From: Oxalobacter formigenes
GTDB lineage: Bacteria > Pseudomonadota > Gammaproteobacteria > Burkholderiales > Burkholderiaceae_D
Assembly: GCF_002127965.1 (NCBI RefSeq)
Contig: NZ_CP018787.1
Coordinates: 868,001-932,000, forward strand
DNA: 64,000 bases
Reading direction: 5' to 3'
The position numbers and the translations under genes are program-made. The notes under the pieces were generated by a model. The model searched no databases. It was given only the letters and a program-made list of their open reading frames with translations, and had not been told where the DNA came from. Of the stretch, positions 48,666-56,206 are shown piece by piece (the first letter of the stretch is position 1; every line of letters begins with the position of its first letter).

Positions 48666-49127
48666 TTATTGAGCTGTATCGGCGATAATCCTTGCTTCCT
48701 TGCCATAAACGATCAGGACTTTTTGTCCGACAGCGAACGTCGGGGACGTTCCCTGAACCAGAGTGATGGTTTCACCGTTATTGGTTCTGACAGTGTATTC
48801 GACGCCAGTCTGGTTTGTAATGCCTTTTTCAACCATATTGCCGGCGATACCACCAAGCACGGCGCCGCCGATTGCGCCGAGAATGTTGGCTCTCGAGCTG
48901 CCGCCGATGGCAGAACCTGCAACGCCGCCGGCTGCAGCTCCGATAAGTGTTCCGGTTTGACTGGTGCCTTGTACATTGACAGGACGGGCTCCGACGATCA
49001 CGCCGGAAACACTTCTCTGGGCTCTCTGGGTGGAGCCGACAGAATAGGTGTCAGGATTGATATTGGTGGTACAGGCTGAGGCTAACAGACCCATACACAG
49101 TAAAAGTCCAAATTGTAATTTTTTCAT
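48666..49127 (-). CDS. SlyB/PCP-like glycine-zipper outer-membrane lipoprotein
   Basis: A 153-residue lipoprotein. The signal peptide ends at lipobox LASAC (Cys19 or so), followed by a linker, a Gly-zipper double segment (TLIGAAAGGVAGSAIGGSS, then ILGAIGGAVLGGIAGNMVEKG) and a C-terminal beta domain (VEYTVRTNNGETITLVQG). This matches the 17-kDa surface antigen/SlyB family, which stabilises the outer membrane under stress. The ATG is chosen by an AGAGG ribosome site six bases upstream. Monocistronic. Confidence 0.92.
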   Translation of the reverse strand: MKKLQFGLLLCMGLLASACTTNINPDTYSVGSTQRAQRSVSGVIVGARPVNVQGTSQTGTLIGAAAGGVAGSAIGGSSRANILGAIGGAVLGGIAGNMVEKGITNQTGVEYTVRTNNGETITLVQGTSPTFAVGQKVLIVYGKEARIIADTAQ

Positions 49128-49423
49128 TATCATCCTCTGGGAATGAAACGGGTTTGAAGGTTTCATATGGCTATCCTTGCAGGAAAAAGAAACTGAATTA
49201 TCCGGCAAGTTCATTTTTTACACCTGTAATGATACTTTAAAAAGCGGCGACCGGTATGACGGACCGATGAAAATTTAGGTAACAGAATGTGTCAGGAAAT
49301 GATAAATTCATTTTTCAAATGAACATCATAATATTCGGGCGAATCGATTATGTTTTAGTATAATAAAAACAGTGGGTTATTTTCCAATATATCCTGTTTC
49401 GATCTTTTTTCCTTTTAAAGAGT

Positions 49424-49756
49424 ATGCCAATGTCCATGCCAACTACAGACAAATCCCCGGAAGTCAATGCACAGGTTGATGCCAGGGTTTCAGGAGCCAT
49501 TGACAACCCGATTATTAACGCCAGTCCTATTGTCAATATCGATTCATCCGGAATGCCGAATCCGATAGTGGGCGGCAACCCCATTATCAACGGCCCCGCT
49601 GAAGAGGAATTTTCACCCGATCAGGAATATATGTCGGCAGGCTGTGCGGCGGTTGTTCCGCCGGGCGCTCGCAAGATTTACATGATTATGGTTGTCGTTA
49701 CGATGCTTGTCGGTGCGGGTTTTGTGTATGCCCTTTTCAAGCTGTTCGATCTCTGA
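49424..49756 (+). CDS. Unknown protein with NPI-type repeats and one C-terminal membrane helix
   Basis: A 110-residue protein I do not recognise. The N-terminal half contains a degenerate repeat (DNPIINASPIVNIDS, then PNPIVGGNPIINGP) at about 27-58. An acidic linker follows (EEEFSPDQEY), then a Cys-containing segment and one transmembrane helix at about 85-106 near the C terminus, which suggests a tail-anchored topology with a cytoplasmic head. The 296-base gap upstream contains a TATAAT at 49359 and a weak AAAGAGT ribosome site. A terminator follows, so it is monocistronic. Confidence 0.7.
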   Translation: MPMSMPTTDKSPEVNAQVDARVSGAIDNPIINASPIVNIDSSGMPNPIVGGNPIINGPAEEEFSPDQEYMSAGCAAVVPPGARKIYMIMVVVTMLVGAGFVYALFKLFDL

Positions 49757-49796
49757 TGAAAAAGGCGTGCAATTGGACAGTCTGATGTAAAAATAA

Positions 49797-49835
49797 AACC
49801 TGCCGGTTTCGAAAGAACAGGCGGGTTTGTTTTTT
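49797..49835 (+). terminator. Terminator of the NPI-repeat gene
   Basis: The stem AACCTGCC / GGCGGGTT with one wobble pair is followed by TGTTTTTT. Confidence 0.85.
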
Positions 49836-49916
49836 GAATATATTCTATATTTTTATATAATATGTTTTAATATAATAAATGTCATCCGATCAGTCTATTT
49901 GATGAAAGAATATTTT

Positions 49917-51581
49917 ATGGAACCGAAACAGATCGTGGTTATTGGTGGTGTGGCAGCCGGGGCGTCCTTTGCTGCACGTGTTCGCCGTTTGAATGAGCAT
50001 GCCAGAATTATCCTTGTCGAACGGGGAAAGGACGTATCTTTTGCCAATTGTGGATTGCCCTATTACATTGGTGGAGAGATTCAAACACGTGGTGCATTGT
50101 CTGTGCAAACACCTGAGACATTGAAGGCTTTGCTGAATCTGGATGTTAAAACGCATACGGAAGCGATCAGGATTGATCGGGAAAAAAAACAGGTTTATGT
50201 GAAAAACATCATTTCCGGAGAGGATGAATGGCTTGATTACGACAAACTGATGCTTGCACCCGGCGCTTCACCCCGTATTCCTGATGTGCCCGGTATTCAT
50301 CATGAAAAAATTCTGACGCTTCGCAATCTGGCTGATATGGACAGGATTAGCGAGGTTGCGAAAGCAGGAAAACGAGCTGTTGTTGTCGGGGCCGGGTTTA
50401 TCGGTCTGGAAATGGCGGAGCAGCTTCATCGCAAAGGCTTATCCGTTGAAGTAGTCCAGTATGGTCCTCAGGTTTTGCCGCAATTGGGCAAGAGAATGGC
50501 GAAGCTGCTTGAGAATGAACTGGTACAGCATGGGATCGTCCTGCATTTGAATGACCGTGTCGTACGATATGAAAACAGGAATTCGATATTGGAGTGTTTT
50601 CTCGAATCGGGAACCGTTCTGAAGGCGGATTTTGTCGTTTTGTCAGTCGGTGTCGAACCTGAAAGCCGCCTTGCACGTGAAGCACATCTGGTTCTGGGCA
50701 AGAACGGCCATATTGTCGTGAATGATTTCATGCAGACGTCCGATGCGGATATTTATGCTGCCGGTGACGTGGTCGAAACGGCTCATCGCCTCTCTAACGA
50801 GCGGACGGCTGTGCCATTGGGAGGTCCAGCCAACCGCCAGGGACGTGTCGCGGCAGACCATATTTTTCTGGGTGAAAAAGCACGGCCTTATCCCGGTTCG
50901 CTCGGCACCGCTATCGTTCGTGTTTTCGGGACGACTGCCGGAACAGTCGGCTGGTCAGAAAACGCACTTGAGAAGAACGGACGTTCTTACGGAATGGTGA
51001 CGGTCAACGATTTTCATCATGCCGGTTATTATCCCGGTGCCAAACCATTGGTATTGACTGTTTTCTGGGACAGGGATACGGATGTGTTGCTCGGGGCGCA
51101 GGCCGCCGGTCAGGAGGGGGTGGACAAACGGCTGGATGTGATGGCGACGGCAATCGCGGCGCAAATGACGATTGACGATCTGGTTCATCTTGAACTGGCA
51201 TACGCTCCGCCATTCGGTTCGGCAAAGGATATCGTCAATATTGCGGGGTTCGCGGCCACGAATAAGCGTGACGGGCTGGTCGATACCATTTCTGAATTGC
51301 CAGACAATCCGGATGCCCAGATTATCGATGTTCGAGCCAAGGCGATGGCTGATGCCGATCCGGTTGCGGGGGGCATCAATATTCCCATGCCGGCGTTGCG
51401 CAATCATCTCGATCGTCTTGATCGCGACAAACCGGTTGTTACGGTCTGTGCTCTCGGCAAGAACAGTTATTTCGCTTCGCGTATTTTGAAGCAGAACGGT
51501 TTCGACGTCAAAAGTCTTGAAGGAGGAATGAAGATGATGACGACCGGACGTGCCGGTTTATCCGGTAAAAAAGACGAATAA
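49917..51581 (+). CDS. CoA-disulfide reductase with C-terminal rhodanese domain
   Basis: A 554-residue flavoprotein of the CoADR-RHD class. The FAD-binding Rossmann motif is VVIGGVAAGASFAARVRR (7-24). The single redox-active Cys45 is in DVSFANCGLPYYIGG. The NAD(P)H motif is AVVVGAGFIGLEMAEQL. The dimerisation domain follows (about 330-450) and the rhodanese domain (about 465-554) keeps a Cys in VTVCALGKNSYFA. The family reduces CoA disulfides, persulfides or polysulfide. The upstream region is very AT-rich with two TATAAT motifs. It converges on the decarboxylase operon. Confidence 0.92.
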   Translation: MEPKQIVVIGGVAAGASFAARVRRLNEHARIILVERGKDVSFANCGLPYYIGGEIQTRGALSVQTPETLKALLNLDVKTHTEAIRIDREKKQVYVKNIISGEDEWLDYDKLMLAPGASPRIPDVPGIHHEKILTLRNLADMDRISEVAKAGKRAVVVGAGFIGLEMAEQLHRKGLSVEVVQYGPQVLPQLGKRMAKLLENELVQHGIVLHLNDRVVRYENRNSILECFLESGTVLKADFVVLSVGVEPESRLAREAHLVLGKNGHIVVNDFMQTSDADIYAAGDVVETAHRLSNERTAVPLGGPANRQGRVAADHIFLGEKARPYPGSLGTAIVRVFGTTAGTVGWSENALEKNGRSYGMVTVNDFHHAGYYPGAKPLVLTVFWDRDTDVLLGAQAAGQEGVDKRLDVMATAIAAQMTIDDLVHLELAYAPPFGSAKDIVNIAGFAATNKRDGLVDTISELPDNPDAQIIDVRAKAMADADPVAGGINIPMPALRNHLDRLDRDKPVVTVCALGKNSYFASRILKQNGFDVKSLEGGMKMMTTGRAGLSGKKDE

Positions 51582-51584
51582 AAA

Positions 51585-51616
51585 AACAGCCCGTTTTTGA
51601 TCAAAAACGGGCTGTT
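51585..51616 (-). terminator. Terminator of the antiporter-decarboxylase operon
   Basis: A perfect 16-bp inverted repeat (AACAGCCCGTTTTTGA and its complement) with a T7 tract on the minus strand. Confidence 0.93.
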
Positions 51617-51627
51617 CGGGTTTTCGA

Positions 51628-52899
51628 TCAGGCTTTGCCGGATTTGACCGTTGCAATACGTGCATTGATCGGGATGTTCGAACTGTCCAGTCCAGGTGTC
51701 TGGCCGTGCAGGTCAAATTCAAGATTGACGCCCGGGCGGAAGAACAGACAGTGAGTCGATCCCCCGAAATGGAACATACCGGTCTGTTGTCCTTTTGTGA
51801 GGTGCTGGCCTTCATAGACGTGTACATCACAGGTGGATACTTCAGCCATACCGACTGCCATGAAACACATGAGTCCGATAGCCGGATCGTCCGCCTCGAT
51901 AAAGATCAGGGCGCGTGTCGCGACTTCGGCAATGTAGCCTTGAGAATCGTTCGGGCCGGCAGGATCGCTTCCTTCCGAGAGCGTTTCGGAATAATAAGTA
52001 CCTTCAATCAGCCTGGTCTTGACGACAGTACCCGAGACAGGGGAATGCCAGCGGTGATAACTCAGTGCGGAAAGAAATGCCTGATAGATCGTGCCCCCGA
52101 CAAATTGCTCGGCGAGCGGATCGTTATCCATCATGAACTGGAGAGCGTAAGGTTGTGCCTTGAGCCAGAATTTGTCTCTTAACTGGACGTTATGGGCAAT
52201 TCGGTATGGAGCCGATTCACAGGCATTGACGATAACGGCTGTATTGTCAGGTTCGGCAACCGGTCGCACGCCGTCACGGAATGGGCGCGTAAAGAAATCG
52301 TCCCAGGAGGTGAATCCATAGTGAGGTTTGGATGGATCACACTGGAATTCTTCTGCAAATTTGGGCATGGCCTTTTTTGCATCTGCACCAAACCAGCCAT
52401 TTTTCGGATCGTCTGACAGGACGGCTGTACTTTCCGGAGAAGAAAGATAAACAGCCCATTCATTCAGGATGGCTTTCAAATGGGCATTGATCTCGTCGGT
52501 CAGAAAAGCTGCCCAGCCGCCAGTTGTTGCCATGGACCAGTCCAGAACGGCGTTGAAAGGACAGCCGACCAGACCGGTATCGTTATACTCCGGTGCATGT
52601 GTCATCATGACATTGAACAGGCGCAACATGTGGTTGTAATCACGAACCTGTGGCAAACCTGATGGAGATTTTGTTTCATTCGCCGGAACCTGATTGAACA
52701 TCTGCGTGAAAAACATATACGCTTTCGGGTTGCTTTCGATGAAATTTTTGAAATTTTCAAGTGTCGGCGACAAAGGACGGGTACTGGCCGCTTCCTTGTC
52801 CATGGTTTTTTTCATCCATGCATTCAGGGTTTCCTGATCGGAAGGCATCCATTTTCCGGCGAGAAAGGTTTTTTTGATCGGTTTTTGTGGTGTGTTCAT
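51628..52899 (-). CDS. Phosphatidylserine-decarboxylase-like pyruvoyl enzyme (candidate amino-acid decarboxylase)
   Basis: A 423-residue protein with an N-terminal PSD-associated (PSDC) region (about 20-190) and a C-terminal PSD catalytic domain (about 200-423). The self-cleavage motif GGST (Ser381) would yield a 43-residue pyruvoyl alpha chain. HRWHSPVSGTV supplies the conserved His region. The same two-domain layout occurs in PSD-like enzymes that decarboxylate free amino acids, for example fungal tryptophan decarboxylase PsiD. There is no N-terminal membrane anchor. It follows an amino-acid antiporter gene by 73 bases with a GGAGC ribosome site, which argues for a soluble amino-acid substrate. 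Confidence 0.85.
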   Translation of the reverse strand: MNTPQKPIKKTFLAGKWMPSDQETLNAWMKKTMDKEAASTRPLSPTLENFKNFIESNPKAYMFFTQMFNQVPANETKSPSGLPQVRDYNHMLRLFNVMMTHAPEYNDTGLVGCPFNAVLDWSMATTGGWAAFLTDEINAHLKAILNEWAVYLSSPESTAVLSDDPKNGWFGADAKKAMPKFAEEFQCDPSKPHYGFTSWDDFFTRPFRDGVRPVAEPDNTAVIVNACESAPYRIAHNVQLRDKFWLKAQPYALQFMMDNDPLAEQFVGGTIYQAFLSALSYHRWHSPVSGTVVKTRLIEGTYYSETLSEGSDPAGPNDSQGYIAEVATRALIFIEADDPAIGLMCFMAVGMAEVSTCDVHVYEGQHLTKGQQTGMFHFGGSTHCLFFRPGVNLEFDLHGQTPGLDSSNIPINARIATVKSGKA

Positions 52900-52972
52900 T
52901 GTCGCTCCATAAACTTGGTTAGTTATATTCAGGTGTTGATAGACAGATTGAATTCCAGCCCGGTTTGTCAGG

Positions 52973-54487
52973 TCAGGGTTTGTAAACGGTCGGAAGCGCT
53001 CCGGTAAAAAGCATCCAGATGGCTATGATCGACAGGACGACGAGCGCAAGCGCTATGAAAATCTCGATCTTCGTAAAGACAGGTTCGTTTGGCGCGTTTT
53101 CTTTACGTGCCCAGATAAACACGATCAGTCCTACGGCATAGACGAAAGTGCCGACGAGCAGATATTGCAGACCGGCCGAATACACGAGCCACAAGCCATA
53201 GAATGTCGCAATCACACTGACGAGAAGAGCCATTTTTGCGCTGTACTTCGCTTTTGCAGGGTATTGTTTTGTACCGATCAGCTTCCATAAATATCCGGCA
53301 GAACCGATATAGGCAGGCAAAAGAACGACGCCCGTAATGGAAAGCATGACGTTCCAGGCATTGTTCGAGAAATACACCAGCAACATGGCAAGCTGCATGA
53401 TCACGGTGGAAACCCACAGTGAGATGGACGCAATGCCGTTTTTGTTGGTTTTGCCGAAAATTTTCGGGAAGGTACCGTCCCTGGCGCAAGCCCATGGCAG
53501 CTGCGCTACAAGCAATGTCCAGACAAGCCATGACGACAGAAGAGCGATGATGACGCCGAGATTGATGACGACTTCACCCCATGTACCGACCAGTTGTTTC
53601 AAAATGGCGGCAGTCGAGGGAGGTGCCATAACGGACAGTTCTCCCTGGGACAGAAAACCGAAGGGCAGCACGGACACGATGACGTACATGATTGACACTG
53701 TCAGAAAACCCAGAATGGTTGCTCGGCTGACGGTTCGAGGCGAAGCCTTGTCAGACATCACGACGGCGCCTTCAATACCGATGTACATCCACAAGGTCAC
53801 CAGCATGGTGCTTTTGATTTGTCCGAAAACGTCGCCGAGAGGTTTGTCGGCCAGGGCATGGCTGGATACATTGCCCCAGAAGTCTGTCCCGAAGAGATTG
53901 CCTCTGAAACAGAAGTATCCGGTAATAAGAATGAACAGGATGATCGGGACGAATTTGGCAAAGGTACCGATATTGTTCAATATCGTGGCACCTGTGATGC
54001 CCCGCATGACGAAGAGACTCAGGGTCCAGATGATGACTGAGGCCAGAAGCACAGCTTCCCATGTGTTTCCACCTTTGAAGTATGGCGGAAAGAAATAATT
54101 CAGGGCATCCATCAGCAGGACAGCATAACCGACATTACCGAATGCGGTGGACATCCAGTATCCCCATGCGATCAGAAAGCCGACGAGTTTGCCGAATCCG
54201 GCTCGGGAATACATGTATATTCCCGATGTCATGTCAGGACGGACATCGGCCAGTACCTGAAATGTTCTTGCCAGAAAGAAAATACCCGAAATGGTGACGC
54301 CCCATGCGATGAGAATGGCACCTAACGCGGCTGATTGCGCCATGTTTTGTGGAATATTAAACACACCTCCGCCGAACATGGCACTGACGACAAGAAGTGT
54401 CATGGCCAGAACGCCCAACTGTTTTTTGGCGTTGGCAGCCGTACCCGTCTGATTGTTACCCGTTTGACCTGACGATGAATCAGCCAT
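52973..54487 (-). CDS. APC-family amino acid/polyamine antiporter
   Basis: A 504-residue inner-membrane transporter with about 12 helices and the APC-superfamily helix 1 motif VSAMFGGGVFNIPQNMA. TLWMYIGIEGAVVMSDKA and SWLVWTLLVAQLPWACARDG match the basic amino acid/polyamine antiporter branch (ArcD/AdiC-like). Such proteins exchange an amino acid for its decarboxylation product. It is the first gene of a two-gene operon with the PSD-like enzyme. A clear AGGGAA ribosome site precedes the ATG. The substrate is unknown. Confidence 0.9.
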   Translation of the reverse strand: MADSSSGQTGNNQTGTAANAKKQLGVLAMTLLVVSAMFGGGVFNIPQNMAQSAALGAILIAWGVTISGIFFLARTFQVLADVRPDMTSGIYMYSRAGFGKLVGFLIAWGYWMSTAFGNVGYAVLLMDALNYFFPPYFKGGNTWEAVLLASVIIWTLSLFVMRGITGATILNNIGTFAKFVPIILFILITGYFCFRGNLFGTDFWGNVSSHALADKPLGDVFGQIKSTMLVTLWMYIGIEGAVVMSDKASPRTVSRATILGFLTVSIMYVIVSVLPFGFLSQGELSVMAPPSTAAILKQLVGTWGEVVINLGVIIALLSSWLVWTLLVAQLPWACARDGTFPKIFGKTNKNGIASISLWVSTVIMQLAMLLVYFSNNAWNVMLSITGVVLLPAYIGSAGYLWKLIGTKQYPAKAKYSAKMALLVSVIATFYGLWLVYSAGLQYLLVGTFVYAVGLIVFIWARKENAPNEPVFTKIEIFIALALVVLSIIAIWMLFTGALPTVYKP

Positions 54488-54701
54488 AGTTTTTCCCTTG
54501 TTAACGGTTGTTCGAATGTATTGTTAGGGAGTGGAATGAGGATGTATTAGTTCCGTTGTTCAGACCGATTCACTCCGGTTGAATTGTTTTTTTTCAAGAA
54601 AAAAGGGATGAGTCTGAAAAAGAGAACTGCTATTGACGCATCTGGTAGAAAACGGGATTGACTGCGGGAAGTTTGCCGTCTTTGTGAAAAGAAAAACAAA
54701 A

Positions 54702-54732
54702 AACCCGTCACATCCATGAGAGATGACGGGTT
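54702..54732 (-). terminator. Terminator downstream of tRNA-Ser
   Basis: The stem AACCCGTCA / TGACGGGTT is followed by a T-rich tract on the minus strand. Confidence 0.85.
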
Positions 54733-54763
54733 CGTTGCTTTCTCTTACTACTAAAATGAATTC

Positions 54764-54857
54764 TGGCGGAGATGAAGGGATTCGAACCCTTGATACGAGT
54801 TTTGGCCCGTATGCTCCCTTAGCAGGGGAGTGCCTTCGACCTCTCGGCCACATCTCC
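54764..54857 (-). tRNA. tRNA-Ser (anticodon GCT)
   Basis: A 94-nt class II tRNA with a long variable arm. The acceptor is GGAGATG / CATCTCC, the anticodon loop CTGCTAA lies between ACTCCC and GGGAGC, and the T loop is GGTTCGAATCC. The 3' CCA is encoded. Confidence 0.96.
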
Positions 54858-55008
54858 GTACTGGAATTTTTATTAAATCACAGCAGAGTGCATGATGATA
54901 TCTTTTCATTCGCCTTCGGTCAATGGAACGCTGGCAATTTTAAAGGGTTCATTTCTCTTTTGTATTGAATTTGTGGCCGGATTGACTTTTCGGTCAAAAG
55001 AACGGCTG

Positions 55009-55362
55009 TCATGCCTGGGTCGGTTCAGCTATTTTCATCTTTTTTTCATTTTTGGGCTTGAACTGTTTATCACTGATGCGGAACTTGGTTCTCCGATCTC
55101 CCATCATGTCGCGTAATTCCTTGATGGAAAGATCACTGATTTCCTGCATACGAATGAGCAAGGACGCTCCCACGGGTAAACGGCCGTGGCGAATCTTGCT
55201 GATCACAGGTGGTGCCACTTCCAGTGCACGCGACAGGGCGGCATCATTTTTCAGATTAAGCTTTTTTATCATACCTGTCAGCAGATTGTTCGGATCGTAT
55301 TTATCCGGTTTGCTGGTATGTTTTTCATAGCGTTGTTTGTAACTTTCATGCCCGCTTTTCAT
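55009..55362 (-). CDS. XRE-like helix-turn-helix regulator
   Basis: A 117-residue protein with a single HTH of the XRE/Cro type (about 36-80, LKNDAALSRALEVAPPVISK then IRHGRLPVGASLLIRM) and a basic, Lys-rich C-terminal tail. A perfect AAGGAG precedes the ATG. An 18-bp palindrome (55384-55401) sits just upstream and is a likely operator for this gene. It borders an AT-rich, gene-poor island and may have arrived with it. The target genes are unknown. Confidence 0.82.
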   Translation of the reverse strand: MKSGHESYKQRYEKHTSKPDKYDPNNLLTGMIKKLNLKNDAALSRALEVAPPVISKIRHGRLPVGASLLIRMQEISDLSIKELRDMMGDRRTKFRISDKQFKPKNEKKMKIAEPTQA

Positions 55363-55383
55363 TGATCATCTCCTTTGCTGTCT

Positions 55384-55401
55384 GAAAATAAGTTTATTTT
55401 C
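55384..55401. promoter_or_regulatory. 18-bp palindrome upstream of the XRE-like gene
   Basis: GAAAATAA-GT-TTATTTTC is a perfect 8-2-8 inverted repeat whose edge lies 22 bases from the ATG of the XRE-like gene; it probably overlaps its -10 region and serves autoregulation. Confidence 0.55.
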
Positions 55402-55937
55402 GACAATTTAAAAGATGTCATTTTGATAATGATCAGATAAAGTAATGATGTGTACTTATTCGGAATTGGGAAAAAAACTGAAATGTGGTCTTGGTTATGA
55501 AAAGGTCTTTTTATTTTGTATTGGATGAGTCTGGTGGATTGAAAATAAAAAATGTTTCAAGACTCGTTCAGAATTGAATTTGTATTGTTTACCTTAATGG
55601 GATACATTTATAGATAATTTTCAGTCATTAACGACTATTTATCCCGAAAATCCGGAGTTTGACCGTCTGAATTAGCATTAAAGTGGAATGAATATGGTCT
55701 TTAATGATGTATTTAGACCTTTAATGACTAAATTCATCGTTTTTTGTATCGGACTTTTGGAAAGTTACTTTATAATCCAATGACTTTTTTTGCTTAAAGC
55801 TATGCCAAGTTTTTAAGCTGTGTTAGCCTTGAAGAATGTTATTCTCCAGTATCTCGATAGATAAAATAGTTTGAAGGGAATGAGAACGGAATAATTTTGC
55901 CAGTTGACATGCAACGATGGCACAAAATTATTTATTA

Positions 55938-56046
55938 TTAAAAAATGTAACTTGACCTGAAATTATCAGGCCAAGTTACGTTCGACTTGTTTGTCCCCTT
56001 AAAGTCGAATGCTAAAAAATCAAATATGTTTGATAAACACGGAACC
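55938..56046 (-). ncRNA. Predicted small RNA of about 108 nt (novel candidate)
   Basis: On the minus strand a TTTACA (56076-56081), a 17-base spacer and TAAAAT (56053-56058) define a good promoter with start near 56046. The transcript would fold an 8-bp hairpin (55981-55988 / 56002-56009, loop exposing AAGGGGAC) and a 14-bp hairpin (55947-55960 / 55966-55979) followed by T6 at 55945-55940. In the minus-strand RNA the one imperfect position of the second stem is a G-U pair, whereas in the plus-strand RNA it would be an A-C mismatch. This supports the minus strand as the transcribed one. No coding frame of note lies inside. Confidence 0.4.
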
Positions 56047-56052
56047 AAACAT

Positions 56053-56081
56053 ATTTTAAGTGTATCGAAGTGTATTGTAAA
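56053..56081 (-). promoter_or_regulatory. Promoter of the candidate small RNA, overlapped by repeats
   Basis: The -35 TTTACA and -10 TAAAAT have 17-base spacing. The spacer consists of the tandem AAGTGTAT repeats, and the -10 also lies in an 11-bp palindrome arm (AAATATGTTTG 56022-56032 / CAAACATATTT 56046-56056). Confidence 0.5.
56058..56077. repeat. Tandem operator-like repeat, first pair
   Basis: AAGTGTATCG at 56058 and AAGTGTATTG at 56068 stand head to tail with a 10-bp period, filling the spacer of the minus-strand promoter. Confidence 0.6.
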
Positions 56082-56154
56082 GACCTGTTTTTATTTTTCT
56101 ATTATTCAATAGAATCAATATGTTTTGAGTCTATCTGATTTTTTGACTGTTGTG

Positions 56155-56176
56155 AAGTGTTTTGTAAGTGTATTGA
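56155..56176. repeat. Tandem operator-like repeat, second pair
   Basis: AAGTGTTTTGT at 56155 and AAGTGTATTGA at 56166 have an 11-bp period. They end 30 bases before the ATG of the Mu-type DNA-binding gene and overlap its probable promoter (TTGACT at 56143). Confidence 0.6.
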
Positions 56177-56206
56177 TCGTTTTGTTCATTAGAGACAACT
56201 ATTTCT

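Larger units (their letters stand above)
55363..56206. other. AT-rich gene-poor island rich in repeats
   Basis: In this 844-base stretch I see no protein gene but many signals: the 18-bp palindrome at 55384-55401; four TTAATGA-type elements at 55625-55727; a TTGACA at 55904-55909; a predicted small RNA at 55938-56046; and two tandem AAGTGT repeat pairs at 56058-56077 and 56155-56176. Base composition is lower in GC than the flanks, which suggests transfer. Confidence 0.65.

Noticed and set aside
55981-56009. Plus-strand small RNA ending at the 8-bp hairpin
   Set aside because: No T tract follows on the plus strand and the neighbouring stem has an A-C mismatch in that orientation.
56053-56176. 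CRISPR array
   Set aside because: The AAGTGT repeats are only 10-11 bp and tandem without spacers; no cas genes are present anywhere in the window.
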